Under the pieces are notes generated by a model, which was not told the origin of the DNA, ran no database searches, and saw only the letters and a program-made list of their open reading frames with translations. The position numbers and the translations under genes are program-made. Below are positions 44,168 to 55,587 of a stretch of 64,000 bases of DNA, piece by piece (position 1 is the stretch's first letter; every line of letters begins with the position of its first letter). Source of the DNA: Rhodamnia argentea (lineage: Eukaryota > Streptophyta > Magnoliopsida > Myrtales > Myrtaceae); NCBI RefSeq assembly GCF_020921035.1, contig NC_063155.1, positions 21,941,294-22,005,293 on the forward strand, written 5' to 3'.

Positions 44168-45420
44168 GCAGCAAGATGGTGGGGGACCTGACTTCTCTTC
44201 TTTGTTGGGGTTTTGGTGGTTGTGCATTTTCCTTTCTCATCTTGAACAGTCAAATCCGTGTGTATGATTCCATTTGTATAGCATTTTGCTCCAATGTCCG
44301 ATTACCTTTTAGTAAGGTATGTAACTTTTGTTATGGTCTTCGTTAATCATCTGGGAATATATTCGGCCGAGTTCATGGCTCTATTCTAGAGAATGGAAAT
44401 ATAAAAAAAAAGCAAGTAGACCTAACCCATTGAATCATGGCCATGTCCCTCATTCTGATGTTCGAATTCAATGTAGATTCTTAGCAGAGGTAGCCCATTG
44501 AACCATGTAATATTCTCGGCATTGGTCCTTCATTTGGCAAAAACTGCTGTGAGAAAGATGTACATTGACGCAAACGATTCGCGAAGCTTTCTAGTCAACC
44601 TGTGCTAAGAAAGCAAGCTAACTAGAGAGGATCATTCGTCTGTGGTTGTCGGTGCCTCGATGAAGACGATGCCTGTTTCCATTTGAAATGCCTGTAAGCA
44701 GCAAAAAGAGACGCAGGCGGACCTTGTCGAGAAAGAATTCACTTGCTTGGGAGTTCAGAAATCTCAGCAACCAAGTAGGTTTGCACACGGGGGATAGAGG
44801 AGATTAAATATAAACCATCCGCCAAAGCTATTGATTTCCAAATTCCTGGTTTGGAGCCGGCCATCCCGAATCGATCCACCCCTGTCCATTGAGAGATGTT
44901 ATTTCTGCATGCCCGTCTCTTTCTGAAGGTTTGATAAGTTGTTCAGAGGATGCCTTGATGCACCTGAAATAGATTCGAATATAACGGCACCATTCATTGA
45001 CCGTGAATTATCTTGCTAGTTACAAGGAATTCTCGAGTATATCCAGATATTTAAAAAGAAATTTCCTTTTCGATTCGAGATTACTTTACAAATAATGAAA
45101 AATGGATTATTATTCTCTTGAATTTTGCGTGAAAATTTCTTTTAGGCAATGTCACATTTTCTGCGATTTAAATTGATTTTGGAGTATTTCGACCAACGTC
45201 CGTTGTTTATGACGAAAACATCTCATTTCATGCCATCCAATTTTATAGGGTGATTTATTTATAGTTAAATTAAATATAGCAGGAAAAAAAAAATCAGACA
45301 TGTTTATTTAAGAATCAAATGAACTCGGAACGACGTCGTCCTCCAGTTTTTTCTGCCGCTTCTTCATTTCAGGCAGTCAAGAGACTCAAGACTAGTAACC
45401 TCGAAGGAGCTCAGCTGCAC
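44168..45420. other. Intergenic between DCP1 and the RRM gene
   Basis: About 1.25 kb: DCP1 3' UTR, then AT-rich sequence and the RRM upstream region. I see no gene, RNA or clear repeat. Confidence 0.5.
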
Positions 45421-45442
45421 CTCTCTCTCTCTCTCTCTCTCT
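45421..45442. repeat. (CT)11 microsatellite before the RRM start codon
   Basis: Ends 6 bp before the ATG of the RRM gene. Confidence 0.92.
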
Positions 45443-45448
45443 CCTTCC

Positions 45449-47031
45449 ATGGCGGCTACTAGAAGAATTTCGAATATGTTCTTCAAGCTCGTATCATCGC
45501 CTAATCCTGTCGTTTCCCCAGCTCGTCTAATCTTCCATCGAGGACTCGCTTCCACGCTCTTCGTCAAAGGTACCGAATCAAAACCCCCACTTCTTTTCTG
45601 CCTTTTCCTTCTCTTGGTACTTTGCTTGCGTGTGCTTGGCTGTACGCATACGAGCCTTCCGACAAGGCACAGCTCCGAGTAACCTGATGGCAATCAGGGC
45701 GCTTTTGTCGGAGTCGGCCTGACCTCCGACAGTGTGCTTCGGTTAATCGTGCCTTCAAAGATTTGTTGGGCGGACTCTGGTATTTGGGATTTTTTTTTCT
45801 CCTCGCTAGCGCTCTAGTATTCGGGAATTTTTTACCCTGTTGTGATTTTGCTCAATTTGGGGCTCCTTGTTTTGATTGAAAGTCTATTCCTTTTTTTCCC
45901 GAAATTTAGTTGTTTCTTTCACCAGTTTATGGCCTTAGGAACTGGAATTTGTTCTTTCTGTTGCTGGTTTGCGGCTATTCATGGTGGACTGGACTCAGCT
46001 AAAGACTAGAGCGACTCTGAGGCTAAGCTAGATAATGTTAGTTGACTGAAAGTGACGGTTAAACCATTGATTGATCTGCAACTCCATGTTTTGATTGAAA
46101 GTCTCTCTTTTTTTTTTCCCCTGAAATTTAGTGGCTTGTTGTGTATTGGATCTAACTCTTTGGACTCCACATTATCATTTCACTGATGAATACAGCCATT
46201 CATCCTGTTTAACACGGCTAGGGATGCCAGTCCTGGTACTAGCATGATTTCAGCTACCATCAAACCTTGGTAAGAGCTTAGAAACAAAAATTTGTCGACT
46301 GAGATGCCAAGCAAATCCCAGATTTAAATATTTGTTTTTGGAGACATCGTAACTCTTTAGGGAGAAATCAAGAAAGTGTTTTTCAAGTAAGATTGTGATG
46401 TTCATTTCCTGAACTAATGATTGGTGGTAAAGGTCTGAATCTTCAGCTTTAGTATCATCAGAGTTGCTTCTAGGGGAAATTTTTATCGGTGTTGATCTCA
46501 CTAAGTTTTCAGTTTTTGCAAAAACTCTGCCTTTTCTCATAATGATCATATGACATTTTCTAATAATGATCATATGACAGGGCAAAACTTATCATAAAAT
46601 ATTGCTCTTGAGCAGGTATAGCTTTTGCCACCACTCAAGACAGGCTAGTAGAAGCATTTTCAAAGTTCGGTCAAGTTGAAGAAGGTAAGCTTCAATATTT
46701 CCCCTTTGGAGCTTCAAGAAGCATTATTATCTCTTACCATGGAGCCACGTTTCTTTCCAGCTAAAATAATCATGGATAGAGTGAAAAATAGATCGAAAGG
46801 TTATGGATATGTGACCTTTGCTGTGGAGGAGGATGCCCGGAAAGCCTTGATTGACATGAATGGGAAGGTGTGAATCATACCATCTCTTGGTACTTTACGC
46901 ACTCTAGACCTTTTAAGTTATGACCCTCTCTTTGCTTCTAGTTGCTAGATGGGCGTGTAGTGTTTGTGGACATGGCGAGGACACGAAGAAAGGTTGCTGA
47001 TTCCGTTCCAAAAGCCAGGGCACCTCCTTAA
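45449..47031 (+). CDS. Small organelle-targeted RRM RNA-binding protein
   Basis: 128 aa in four exons: 45449-45569, 46616-46684, 46761-46867 and 46942-47031, all GT-AG and in frame. Residues 1-34 are basic and poor in acids (MAATRRISNMFFKLVSSP), which suggests a mitochondrial presequence. One RRM follows: RNP2 is LFVKGI (37-42) and RNP1 is KGYGYVTF (76-83), so both RNA-binding signatures are complete. The protein ends shortly after the RRM (RTRRKVADSVPKARAPP), without a glycine-rich tail. It resembles the short organelle RRM proteins of Arabidopsis (ORRM/At3g08000 type), some of which help in C-to-U RNA editing or organelle RNA processing. The exact orthologue and the target organelle are inferred. 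It sits between DCP1 and PsaO. Confidence 0.87.
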
Positions 47032-48070
47032 CCTTCCATTAATGATTGACTCCATTCTTCCTCTGTGAATATGTCCAATGTAGTTAGAGAACCGAGGCAT
47101 CATTTAGTCAATGTACTCAGTGTTACTTGGTCTTATACTGTTCACTATTTTGCCTGACCTTTTTTCATTTGAATGTGGCTTGCAAATGTACTTCCTGTTG
47201 CTTCACAAGCATGTCATTTGCTTACGGCACGTGATTTTGTTCGTCATATTTGTGTTGTCACATCGAGAGCTTTTTGATGTTGAAGAACAATAGTGCCGGT
47301 AATATCAGTGCTCAAAAGTCTGAAAACCTCTGTGTTTGTTCATGGCTCGTTACCTGTAATGTATCTGATTACGTCAAGATGTAATGGCACTGATAGGATC
47401 AACAAGAAAAATTCGTGTAGAGGTTTTGATCGAGTCTCCTAAGAGTCAAGGGAAAAGGGAGCCCAAAAAGGAGTTAGAAACGAAGATTGCTGTGGCAGAC
47501 AGACTAATTGCAGATGTGAATGGCTGTGGAAGCAATACAGTGCTCGACTCGAGCTTAGAAATTATAAAATTAGAGTGCCGGTCCGGCCTGAGAACTGGAC
47601 CCTGGTATTGATTGCCCCATTGATTTCATGCGGCAACTCGGAACTATGAATTAAGGTTTGAGGATTGCTTAATCTGGGAATTGGAGCTTTTCCGTATCTG
47701 CTGTCATGTGGATTTTGCTCCGAGTTAAATGTAGGTACTGACATCTTTGGACTTTATGCTCAGACGTTTTATCACTAATAAAAAGGAAGTGAGGACTTTG
47801 GTATTTGGTTAATCAATGTAATTCAGATAAATCGACAAATTGATAGTGTTCTTTCCTTGTTTATTTCTTTATTTTGTCTGTTAAATTTCCCCCCTGTAGT
47901 TAATGCATGTGGGCTATTTTGGTCGATATGCACGTTTGGGCTTAGAAAAGGTGGCTTGGGCTCTTTCGAAGTGGCCCATTTACAAGCCATATGGCCCATG
48001 CCGATTTCTTGCTCTCTATCTCTCTCTCTCTGGATATCTTTTGACGTCCCCACCATTATCCATGCAAGTC
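47032..48070. other. Intergenic between the RRM gene and PsaO
   Basis: RRM 3' UTR, then the PsaO upstream region. A 75-codon ATG frame at 47384-47611 has no recognisable product. No repeat was seen. Confidence 0.45.
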
Positions 48071-48082
48071 CGACGTGGCACG
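48071..48082 (+). promoter_or_regulatory. G-box/ABRE-like ACGT element upstream of PsaO
   Basis: CGACGTGGCACG lies about 136-147 bp before the PsaO ATG and contains an ACGTGGC core. Such cores bind bZIP and bHLH factors and are common in light-responsive promoters. Function here is inferred from motif and gene identity only. Confidence 0.35.
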
Positions 48083-48217
48083 TTCCCATTGATCAACGGC
48101 GCTATCCATGCAATCCATCTTCCACAAAAAATCTGTATCGCGTTCCTCGACAAAACCCTAATCCCCCGTATCCACCACCCACTTTTGTGCCCCTCATCCC
48201 GAACCAGAAGATCTAAA

Positions 48218-48986
48218 ATGGCAGCAAGCATGGCTACATCAAGCATTATCGGCCTCGGCTCCTCGTCCTTGCCTTCGCCTAGGAAGGCCTCCCTTGTCTC
48301 AGGTACACCTGATAATCCCGAAATGCGCCTCGCTTCTTAGCATTCCCTGCTCATTTTTCTCCCGATGATTCGTCCGATCCGTGAATCATTGGTTGTCGCA
48401 GACTTTGTGAGATCTCCGGTGACTGCGAGGAACCCATTGAAGCTGGTTCGTGCCTCAGGAGGAAGGTTCACGTGGTAAGTGCTTCAATGTCTACTCAGCT
48501 CTGGATCTGTTGTTTCCCGGGTCGTGTCGATGTGATCGGGTTTGGTTGATTTCGATGTTGGATATGAATGTTTTTGTGAAGCTTCCAGAGAGACTGGTTG
48601 CGCGCCGACTACAGCGTGATCGGTTTCGGGCTGATCGGGTGGCTCGCGCCCTCCAGTGTCCCGCTGATCAACGGCAAAAGCCTGACTGGGCTCTTCTTCG
48701 AAAGCATCGGGGCCGAGCTCGCGCACTTCCCCACAGGTCCCCCGCTCACTTCCCCATTCTGGTGAGTTGATCATTACACACAGAAATCCTGTTCGTTGCA
48801 TATGAATGCCGAAGCTTCGACTGTTCGATTGATCAGTTAAAATCCCCCAAACTCGGACCATTTGACGGATAAAAACTCATCTGATGGTTGAACAGGTTGT
48901 GGCTGGTCACATGGCACCTGGGTCTGTTCTTGTGCCTCACGTTCGGTCAAATCGGCTTCAAGGGGAGGACCGAGGACTACTTCTGA
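48218..48986 (+). CDS. PSAO: Photosystem I subunit O
   Basis: Thylakoid subunit of photosystem I that, with PsaH and PsaL, helps dock LHCII and balance the two photosystems. Four exons: 48218-48302, 48402-48474, 48582-48761 and 48896-48986, in frame, 142 aa (Arabidopsis 140). A Ser/Ala-rich chloroplast transit peptide covers roughly residues 1-50. The mature part keeps DWLRADYSVIGFGLIGWLAPSS (split by a junction), GKSLTGLFFESIGAELAHFPTGPP, WLVTWHLGLFLCLTFGQIGF and the end KGRTEDYF, giving two membrane spans. Intron 2 ends in GTGAAG|C; the in-frame CCAG nine bases further on would drop the Cys-Phe-Gln segment and is less likely. Conserved to the last residue, so it appears functional. Confidence 0.95.
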
Positions 48987-49607
48987 AGCCATCTGTCATG
49001 TGTAATCTTCTTGTAAATTACCCAGAAATTCCCCAGCAAATCCGTCCTCTTCTTACTTCGCCCAACAACGGAACTCAATGTACCCTTTCTTATCTGATGA
49101 ACGACTGCTGCTCGTACTTGATTAGCTCCGAGCTATATTCAAAGCATGCCCTTTTCATCTTGCCGATGACAGAACCGCCTCTGGCTGGCGGCCGGTCGTC
49201 CGGGTTCCCCTTCCTTCAGCTGTGTTCGGCTCTGCTCTTAACCTCGAACTCAATGAACGGACATTGCAGTTCAAACCCAGCACGAGATAAAAGAGAGCCC
49301 TCCAAGTGGGAATGTGTAGACGTAAAGATGAATTAGATTCATTGGATGATGTGACCAATCGGTTGCACGAATCGAGCCCGAAATAACTGCAAAGCATATT
49401 ATAAAGCGCGTACAATTCGGGAGGAGTAGACGCATTTCAAGCTCATGTGTTTTAGCTGTTTAGCTGCAGAAATCGGCATTAATCTTTAAAAGGGGGAAAG
49501 GCACCCAAAAAAATTATAAATATCAATTCAATTCTAAAACTTTTAATCATTTGGTACTAGTTGAGTCTATGCGGCCAACTTAGGTTAGAATTACTGACTA
49601 CCGGAAA
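48987..49607. other. Intergenic downstream of PsaO
   Basis: PsaO 3' UTR, then AT-rich sequence. From about 49500 it shows a partial, diverged arm of the inverted-repeat family (CAATTCAATTCTAAAACTTT). No gene. Confidence 0.45.
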
Positions 49608-49685
49608 AATTATCCAAAAAGTTTTAAACCCATTGACATTTTTGTCGATTCAGTCCTAAACCTTTTTAATTTTATCGATTCACCA

Positions 49686-51806
49686 TATGCGTTTGGTTGT
49701 CCGGACATTCCCCCGAGTTCGAGTTATTTGTCAGTTCCGCCCTCTACGCCTTCCTCTTCTACGGCAAACCCATCCCCATCGAGGAGTGTGATACCACTTT
49801 GAGGGCCGCCTCAACAGCTTCCGCCGAGATGGCACGCAGATCGGATTAAGCCTAGTCACTCAGCGAATTCCCAGGCGAGTCGACACCTTGAAATAGACGA
49901 CTACAATCTTCTCCAGCACCTATGGACGATAAGTAGTATCCAGAACCATCTTGCCGCTACAACAGTCACCACCAAGCGAACTGCAGCGAAATCACAGATT
50001 CCTAGTGAAGTAGTCCAGCATGGGTGAGAGCATCCCCAACCTTGCTCAATCGCAATCCGGTAGCTCGTCAGTGATCTTGCGCCCCCACCCAATGCCCAAC
50101 ACTGGCGACCTTCTGGCAATCACAACAAGCAACTCCTACAATCGCCAATAGCAACCAACGTCATCGCGCCCGAAGCTTGTGTCGTGACCTAAAAATCAGG
50201 TTTCTAGGCTAATGGATTATTAGGTTAATTATTCAACTAACCTAACTCGGACTCTCCCAAGTCCATACCAAATCGCATACCAAATCGCAACTTAACATGC
50301 AAAGATATTTGAATTGGAGTCGCCACTAATCATTTTTGGTAGGTCGATTAGAAACCTAAGTAAATTAGCGGGAGAACTAAATTACTTTTACGAACCGGAG
50401 ATTCTAAGTCCGGGGACTTGATTACGCTAGATTACTCTAACGCCCTTTCGGTACCATTTTATTTCATGAAAAATTTTTGTCGGGCAACATTAATTGATTT
50501 TAACCTAAGTCACTAACAAAGGTTATCATGCGATTGCACAATCTGGATGCTATCACCAAACCTCAAGGATGATAATGGCTCCGGATCAGACCGTGGGCGT
50601 CGTGGCAATCTGGAGTATGGCCAACGTTGCAGGACGGATGCGTTGGACTTGAGTGCTTGGGAGTGAAACCAGACCTATTCTCTCTTCTTTTTCTTCTTTT
50701 TCTCTAGCCCTTTTCTTTTTCGTCTCTTTTGTCTCACGAGGACTCCGAAGGCTCCCTCTCTCTGCACTCTCTAATCTCTTTTTCAATGGACGAAGCCTCT
50801 CCCTCAACTTTTCTTTTCTGAACAAAGCTTCTGCACTATAACTCTGTGAAGGGCCCTCAACTTTTCTGCATTCGTCCCCCTTTTTCAACGAAGCTCCTCC
50901 CCCCTTAACGTGTGCCAAGGTATCCTATTTATAGGCATAGGGAACCCTAAAAGAAAAGCCAAGATGACGATTGTATGTTTTCGGTTTCAAAATATTCTGA
51001 CCTAACTGAATAGATCCGCTCAAATATTTTCGTTCCAACTTCCAGATCTTTTTTTAAAAAAATATCAATTCTGGTTCCGCATGATCTATTTGCAAACCGA
51101 CAAGTCCGATCAAATCCCCTTGTGTAACAACTTCTTTGCCCACTTCCTCTTTCTCCGCCCACTTAGTCCAATATATTTTATCTCATTCATCGTCGATCGA
51201 ATGCAACTACATGCGTGCTATAAAAATAAAATAAAATGAACTAAGTGCAAATTATATGCAAGATGATTTAATTATTTTTTTTGTAAGGGCTAAAGTTAAT
51301 CCCTAATTTTTATGCAAAGGTTAATGACTAAAAAGGATGACCAAAATTTAGGTGTCAACAGCTTGATAGACAAACTTCAATTGTTCTTCAATCTCCAGCA
51401 ACTCACGACCAATTTACGGGCCTCACCACTCAAATGTAGTTCAATTTTATAGACCGTTCACGGAATTAAGCCACGTAAGGAAGGGTAGGGCCGGCGAGCT
51501 CCGGCGCCGCTTTTATGGTGACCGAAATCGGGAAACAGGTCATTGCCGATGGGAGGAGTAGTGGCCATTGGAGTTGACGACGATAGTGCGAGGAAAAGAG
51601 AGGAAGAGTCATTGTGAGGAAATAAACGTGATTTTTTTGTGTTAATTTTTTATATTTCACATATCCTATCCGGATCTATCTCACCCCGTAAGTGGGATTT
51701 TTTTATCTAGACTATATCCGAGCTATATCCGATCATATCCGAATTTCACACAACTCCAAACACTCGATAAGATAAAATTATCTTATCCGATCCACCAAAC
51801 GCAACC
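49686..51806. mobile_element. Harbinger/Tourist-like TIR element interrupted by a solo LTR
   Basis: The left end TGCGTTTGGTTGTCCGG and right end CCACCAAACGCAACC are inverted repeats. Without the LTR inside it the element would be about 935 bp, close to the 932-bp relative at 57586-58517. Both carry CATATCC and GGGATTTTTTTATC motifs near the right end. A possible CCA target duplication flanks it (49683-49685 and 51807-51809). No transposase was seen. Some GC-rich internal sequence could be captured host DNA, but I recognise no gene in it. Confidence 0.5.
50180..51360. mobile_element. Solo LTR (fossil LTR retrotransposon), 1181 bp
   Basis: Starts TGTCGTGACC and ends TGTCAACA, flanked by a perfect 5-bp target duplication GCTTG (50175-50179 and 51361-51365). 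It contains the phrase GAATTGGAGTCGCCACTAAT, which I recall from long LTRs of plant Ty3/gypsy-like elements. Its size suits an LTR. No second LTR, primer site or gag-pol region is present, so this is the usual product of LTR-LTR recombination. Age cannot be read without a partner LTR, but it is younger than the element it interrupts. Confidence 0.78.
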
Positions 51807-52649
51807 CCAACATTTTCACTTTCTGCCAATTGAGTTCATTCGGTCAATTTTAATCAAAAATCGCCGACGTGGACGTCGGACATCTTACATGGATAATTTT
51901 TAATAATATTTTAATATTTTATCTCAATTTTTTTTAATCTTATCTCCTTTTTTCCTTTACTTATGTCTTCCTTTTCACTTTTTTGCTTTTTTGTCCTTAT
52001 CTTGTTTTTTCCTTTTCCCTCCACTAGGTCTCGTTGATGGCTAGTTGATGTAGCCAGCCTCAAGCAAGGGCCGCCTCGTCCGGGTGGGCATGGGTGGCCC
52101 TAGCTGGAATCTGGCAAGGTTGCCCTCACTTGGGTGCGCATGGGCAACCCTCGCTAGCCCAGGATTCGGCGCCCCTCGCCCGAGGCCGGTGGAAGGAAAA
52201 AGAAAAAATAATTAAAAATTTAAAAAATCATAATAAATATTAACATATTATTAGAGATTGTCCATGTTAGCGTTGGTCATACTATGTAGAACAACGTGCG
52301 TCCACAATGGCGATTTCTAGCCAAAATTAGCTGGATAAATTCAACTGGTAAAATGAAAAAGATTTAGGACTAAATTGACTAAATAAAAATGTTTAGAATC
52401 GAATTGGTAAAAGTACAATAGGTTTATGACTTTTTAGACCATTTTATCCCATTCTACATGTCACGATTGGCGCCGACCATCGAGTGCTATCGTCGACCCT
52501 TGCCCAGGCCAAGGCGGCCTTGCCAAGTGTCACCTAGGAGAGGGTTGGCCTCACCGAGCCCCGGCAAGGCGAAGGCATCAATCAGCCTCACTAGATTTGG
52601 TGAGGGCGGTCTCGTTGACGCTTACCCTCGCCAACCATGACCTGTGCCG

Positions 52650-53110
52650 GTATCGGCACAAGCCATGAAAAAAATGTAAAAAAATATTAAAATATCAACT
52701 TCGGCGCTAAACGTCCTACGATTTTGATATGTAGGACTAGACGTGGCCGATTTCGGTTTCTAAAAAAGGTGGAACCGCCGGTTTCAATTTGGAACCGCCG
52801 GTTCCTAGGATCAATAACTCTTTTCCCCCAAGCCTCCTCCTTTTTTTTTTTTTTTTTAAAAGCCAGGTTGGAACCGACCCGAAACCGGCGGTTCCGGGTC
52901 GGTTCCGAAAATTTAGAAACCGGAACCGACCCTTGAGGGCCGATTCCGGTTCGGATTGGAATCGTGGGCCCGGTCAACGGGCCGGTTCTGAGTCCACGGT
53001 TCCATATAGACATGTCTATGTAGGACGGCTTGCCACAACGTGAGCAATTTTTAGGCTAACTTAGCTGGATGGATTCAATTGGTACCTATGTGAAAAAGTT
53101 CAGTATTAAA
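52650..53110. mobile_element. Remnant of the inverted-repeat family, itself interrupted
   Basis: Right-arm sequence (ATGTAGGACGG, GGATTCAATTGGTACC, TTAATGACTAAATTGG) of the same family as 13306-13835. It is split by the short element at 52738-53016. Confidence 0.45.
52738..53016. mobile_element. 279-bp insert rich in GGTTCC/GAACCG motifs
   Basis: Flanked by an identical 10-bp sequence TATGTAGGAC on each side (52728-52737 and 53017-53026), a target duplication length typical of Mutator-like elements. It contains many copies of GGAACCG, GGTTCC and AACCGGCGG on both strands, as in other GGTTCC-rich repeats of this window. No coding capacity. Confidence 0.55.
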
Positions 53111-53466
53111 TTAGTCTAATTAAAAAATTTAATGACTAAATTGGTATCAATACTAAAGAAATAAATTGGTAGCAATGCAACAAACGGTCGTAAGTGGATT
53201 GTGATGGGACGTGCCGAGGGAGGAACTCTCACGTGCGTAGGGAGTCAGTCTCACGTGGGATGGCCATCGCATGACGGTCGCGTTCCGCCACCCGCCGCCT
53301 CAACTCCGCCAAGCTGGTGGCAAAAAGGGTGCACCTTTCACTTCCCAAAGAGCTCCTCTATCTGGTAAAGGCGGTGAACTGCAAATGAAACCTCTCTGCT
53401 CTGTTCATTCTCGACAATTAAACCCACGAAATCAACCGACCCTGTTCGAGCTTAACGTGGGAGAAG

Positions 53467-55587
53467 ATGGAAGGCGTGTGCAGCAACGGAGCAGAGGGGC
53501 GGATCATATCGATGGCCGAGGCGGCGTCGAAATACCCAGGGTTCAAGTTCTCGCCGTCCGACGCCGAACTCATATCTTACTACTTGATGAAGAAGCTCGA
53601 GGGCCTCGACAAGAGCGTCGAACAACTCATTCCCGAGGTCGACATCTCTGCCCATGAGCCCTGGGACCTGCCCGGTTGGTCTTTCCCTCCCTTTATCTGT
53701 GTTCTAATTCCGTGTTCTTGTTGCCTGTGCGTGTTTTGTAGTTCGCGTTAGGGGAAAAAGGAGTTTGGAATGCATGTGATTCCTGTTCTTGGTAGATGGA
53801 CATGGTTCTGTTTTTGGAAGAAGTTGCATCTAACGTAAGCCTCGTCCTATGTGTAAAACTATTGGACAAGAGGGTTTTGCCTACTGAACTTAGAATTTGA
53901 TGGGCAGAGGATGCGGTTTGCGTTCTGTGTTTCTTGACAGCATGACTGGTTCCTGCGTTGAAAGTTGACTGTCTGGTAACTATTTTGAGCTGGAAACTCT
54001 TCGGACGGCATCTATGAGTTTCGTCGAATAAGGGTTGGATTAAGAAGATATAGGAGTTCGATTGATTTCTAACGTCGGATGCATGTATCACACGCAATTT
54101 GCCGAATCGGATTCATAACATAGTTCTCTGGAGCTGATCTGTAGGGGAATTTCGGTCCTTTGTAACTTAACTGAGCTAATGGTTTCGCTGCTCTGTTGTG
54201 CAAACTTGTACCCTTTTCTCCCTTCATATTAGGCTTGCTTCATTAAAGTTGGTTGCTTTATGATCAACCAAATCAATCATCCCCTCGGAGAGCGAGTGGT
54301 TCTTCTTCTCTGTTCGCGGCAGGAAGTATCCTAAGGGGTCCCAAAGTAAGAGAGCGACCGAACATGGATACTGGAAAGCCACAGGGAAAGAGCGCAATGT
54401 GAAGTCCAGCTCTGTCGTGATCGGTACAAAGAGAACCCTTGTCTTCCACCTGGGCCGGGCGCCAAAAGGGAAAAGGATGGAGTGGATCATGCATGAGTAC
54501 TCGACGAATGCAAAGTCCCAGGTAATAGCATTTGATTTTGAGCCTTCATCTAATGCATCGACCTGGCCCTCTATGAGTGTCTGTGATGTTACCAACATCA
54601 AAATGTGTGTACATTTTGTAGAGCGTAATTGTCTTCTACTTAAAAAGATTCCAATACCTTAAAAAACGACTAAAATGTTCAAAATCAGCAGGATTCTCTA
54701 GTTATCTGCCGCCTGCGAAGAAGCAATAAGTTCCATATGAACAGTGCCTCTGATTTAGGTTCTGCCGACCTAGTGCAAACGTCTGATGTTAACCGGACGG
54801 ATGTCTTTGAAGGAGACAAATTGGCTGAAGGTTACGCGAGGAAGTGCTCCGGCAGTCACATTTCACACTCAGTCAAGGAAATTGATTCTGGCTCCAATTC
54901 CTCCCATCAAAAGGTGCATTTCGTTTCAAGAAGTTAATATTCTGTAATACCGAACTTTGCTGTGGACTCAGTGGTTTACTTTATTCACCAATAGCGCCTC
55001 CTCCCTCATCTACGCCCGTTTTTAGTCGTGAGTATATTTCCAAATTGTTGTAGCAATTTCAGGTGGAACTGGTCTCCTGATAGTCAGCTAATATTGTACT
55101 AACTAAAATCTATTTCCCCATTTATACCATTCAGAATTCACATGGCAACGAAGACTTTTACGCAGATATACTGAAAGATGACATTGTCAAATTAGACGAG
55201 TCTTCTGTTTCTGCAACTTGCAACATTCTCCCCACTGTTCCAATCAATCTAGAGCCGGTGCCAATGTGTCAAGATTCGGAAAAGCTAGTGCAAGATCTCA
55301 TGTACCCGATCCCTCCTCTCCAGGGCACCGCGAATCGCAGAATCAGACTGAGGAGGGAAAAACTAGAGAGCTCCAGTACGAAAGTGCTGGAGATGAAGGC
55401 CAGTGATTACTCTGCAGAGAAGGCGGAACCCCAAGCAGGAAGCTCAGAGCCCTCGGAGAGAAGAACCAGTGTGATCATGGGTCGGTGGCTCGTGTACGGT
55501 GTCCTGATCGGCCTGAGCTTATTGTTTGGTTTTGTTTATCTGCTTGGCGGTTTCCGTAGAGTCAGGATGATTGTACATTCTTCCTGA
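53467..55587 (+). CDS. Membrane-tethered NAC transcription factor (NAC089/NTL8 type), possible splice defect
   Basis: NAC factor held in a membrane by a C-terminal helix and released under stress in its relatives. Exon 1 is 53467-53674 with the NAC A motif [17 protein letters not shown] and ends EPWDLP. Exon 2 should be 54268-54521 ([68 protein letters not shown]). Exon 3 is 54692-54913 (tandem CAGCAG acceptor) and exon 4 is 55135-55587. Joined, they give 378 aa with a membrane span at about 346-367 ([20 protein letters not shown]) and a basic tail. Odd: intron 1 would end in AA, not AG (GATCAA|CCAAATC). An in-frame TGA at 54261 prevents any earlier acceptor, and the downstream AGs I checked up to 54326 break the frame. 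The gene may be damaged, non-canonically spliced, or contain a sequence error. Confidence 0.83.

Larger units (their letters stand above)
49608..52445. mobile_element. Inverted-repeat element split by a nested insertion
   Basis: The left arm starts near 49608 (AAAAAGTTTTAAACCCATTG, TTCAGTCCTAAACC) and breaks off at 49685. It resumes at about 51807 (CATTTTCACTTTCTGCCAATTGAG). The mirrored right arm ends near 52445 (AATAGGTTTATGACTTTTTAGACC). Without the insert the element would be about 720 bp and matches the family at 13306-13835, plus a GC-rich centre (52040-52200). It is non-coding and is the oldest layer of this nest. Confidence 0.55.
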
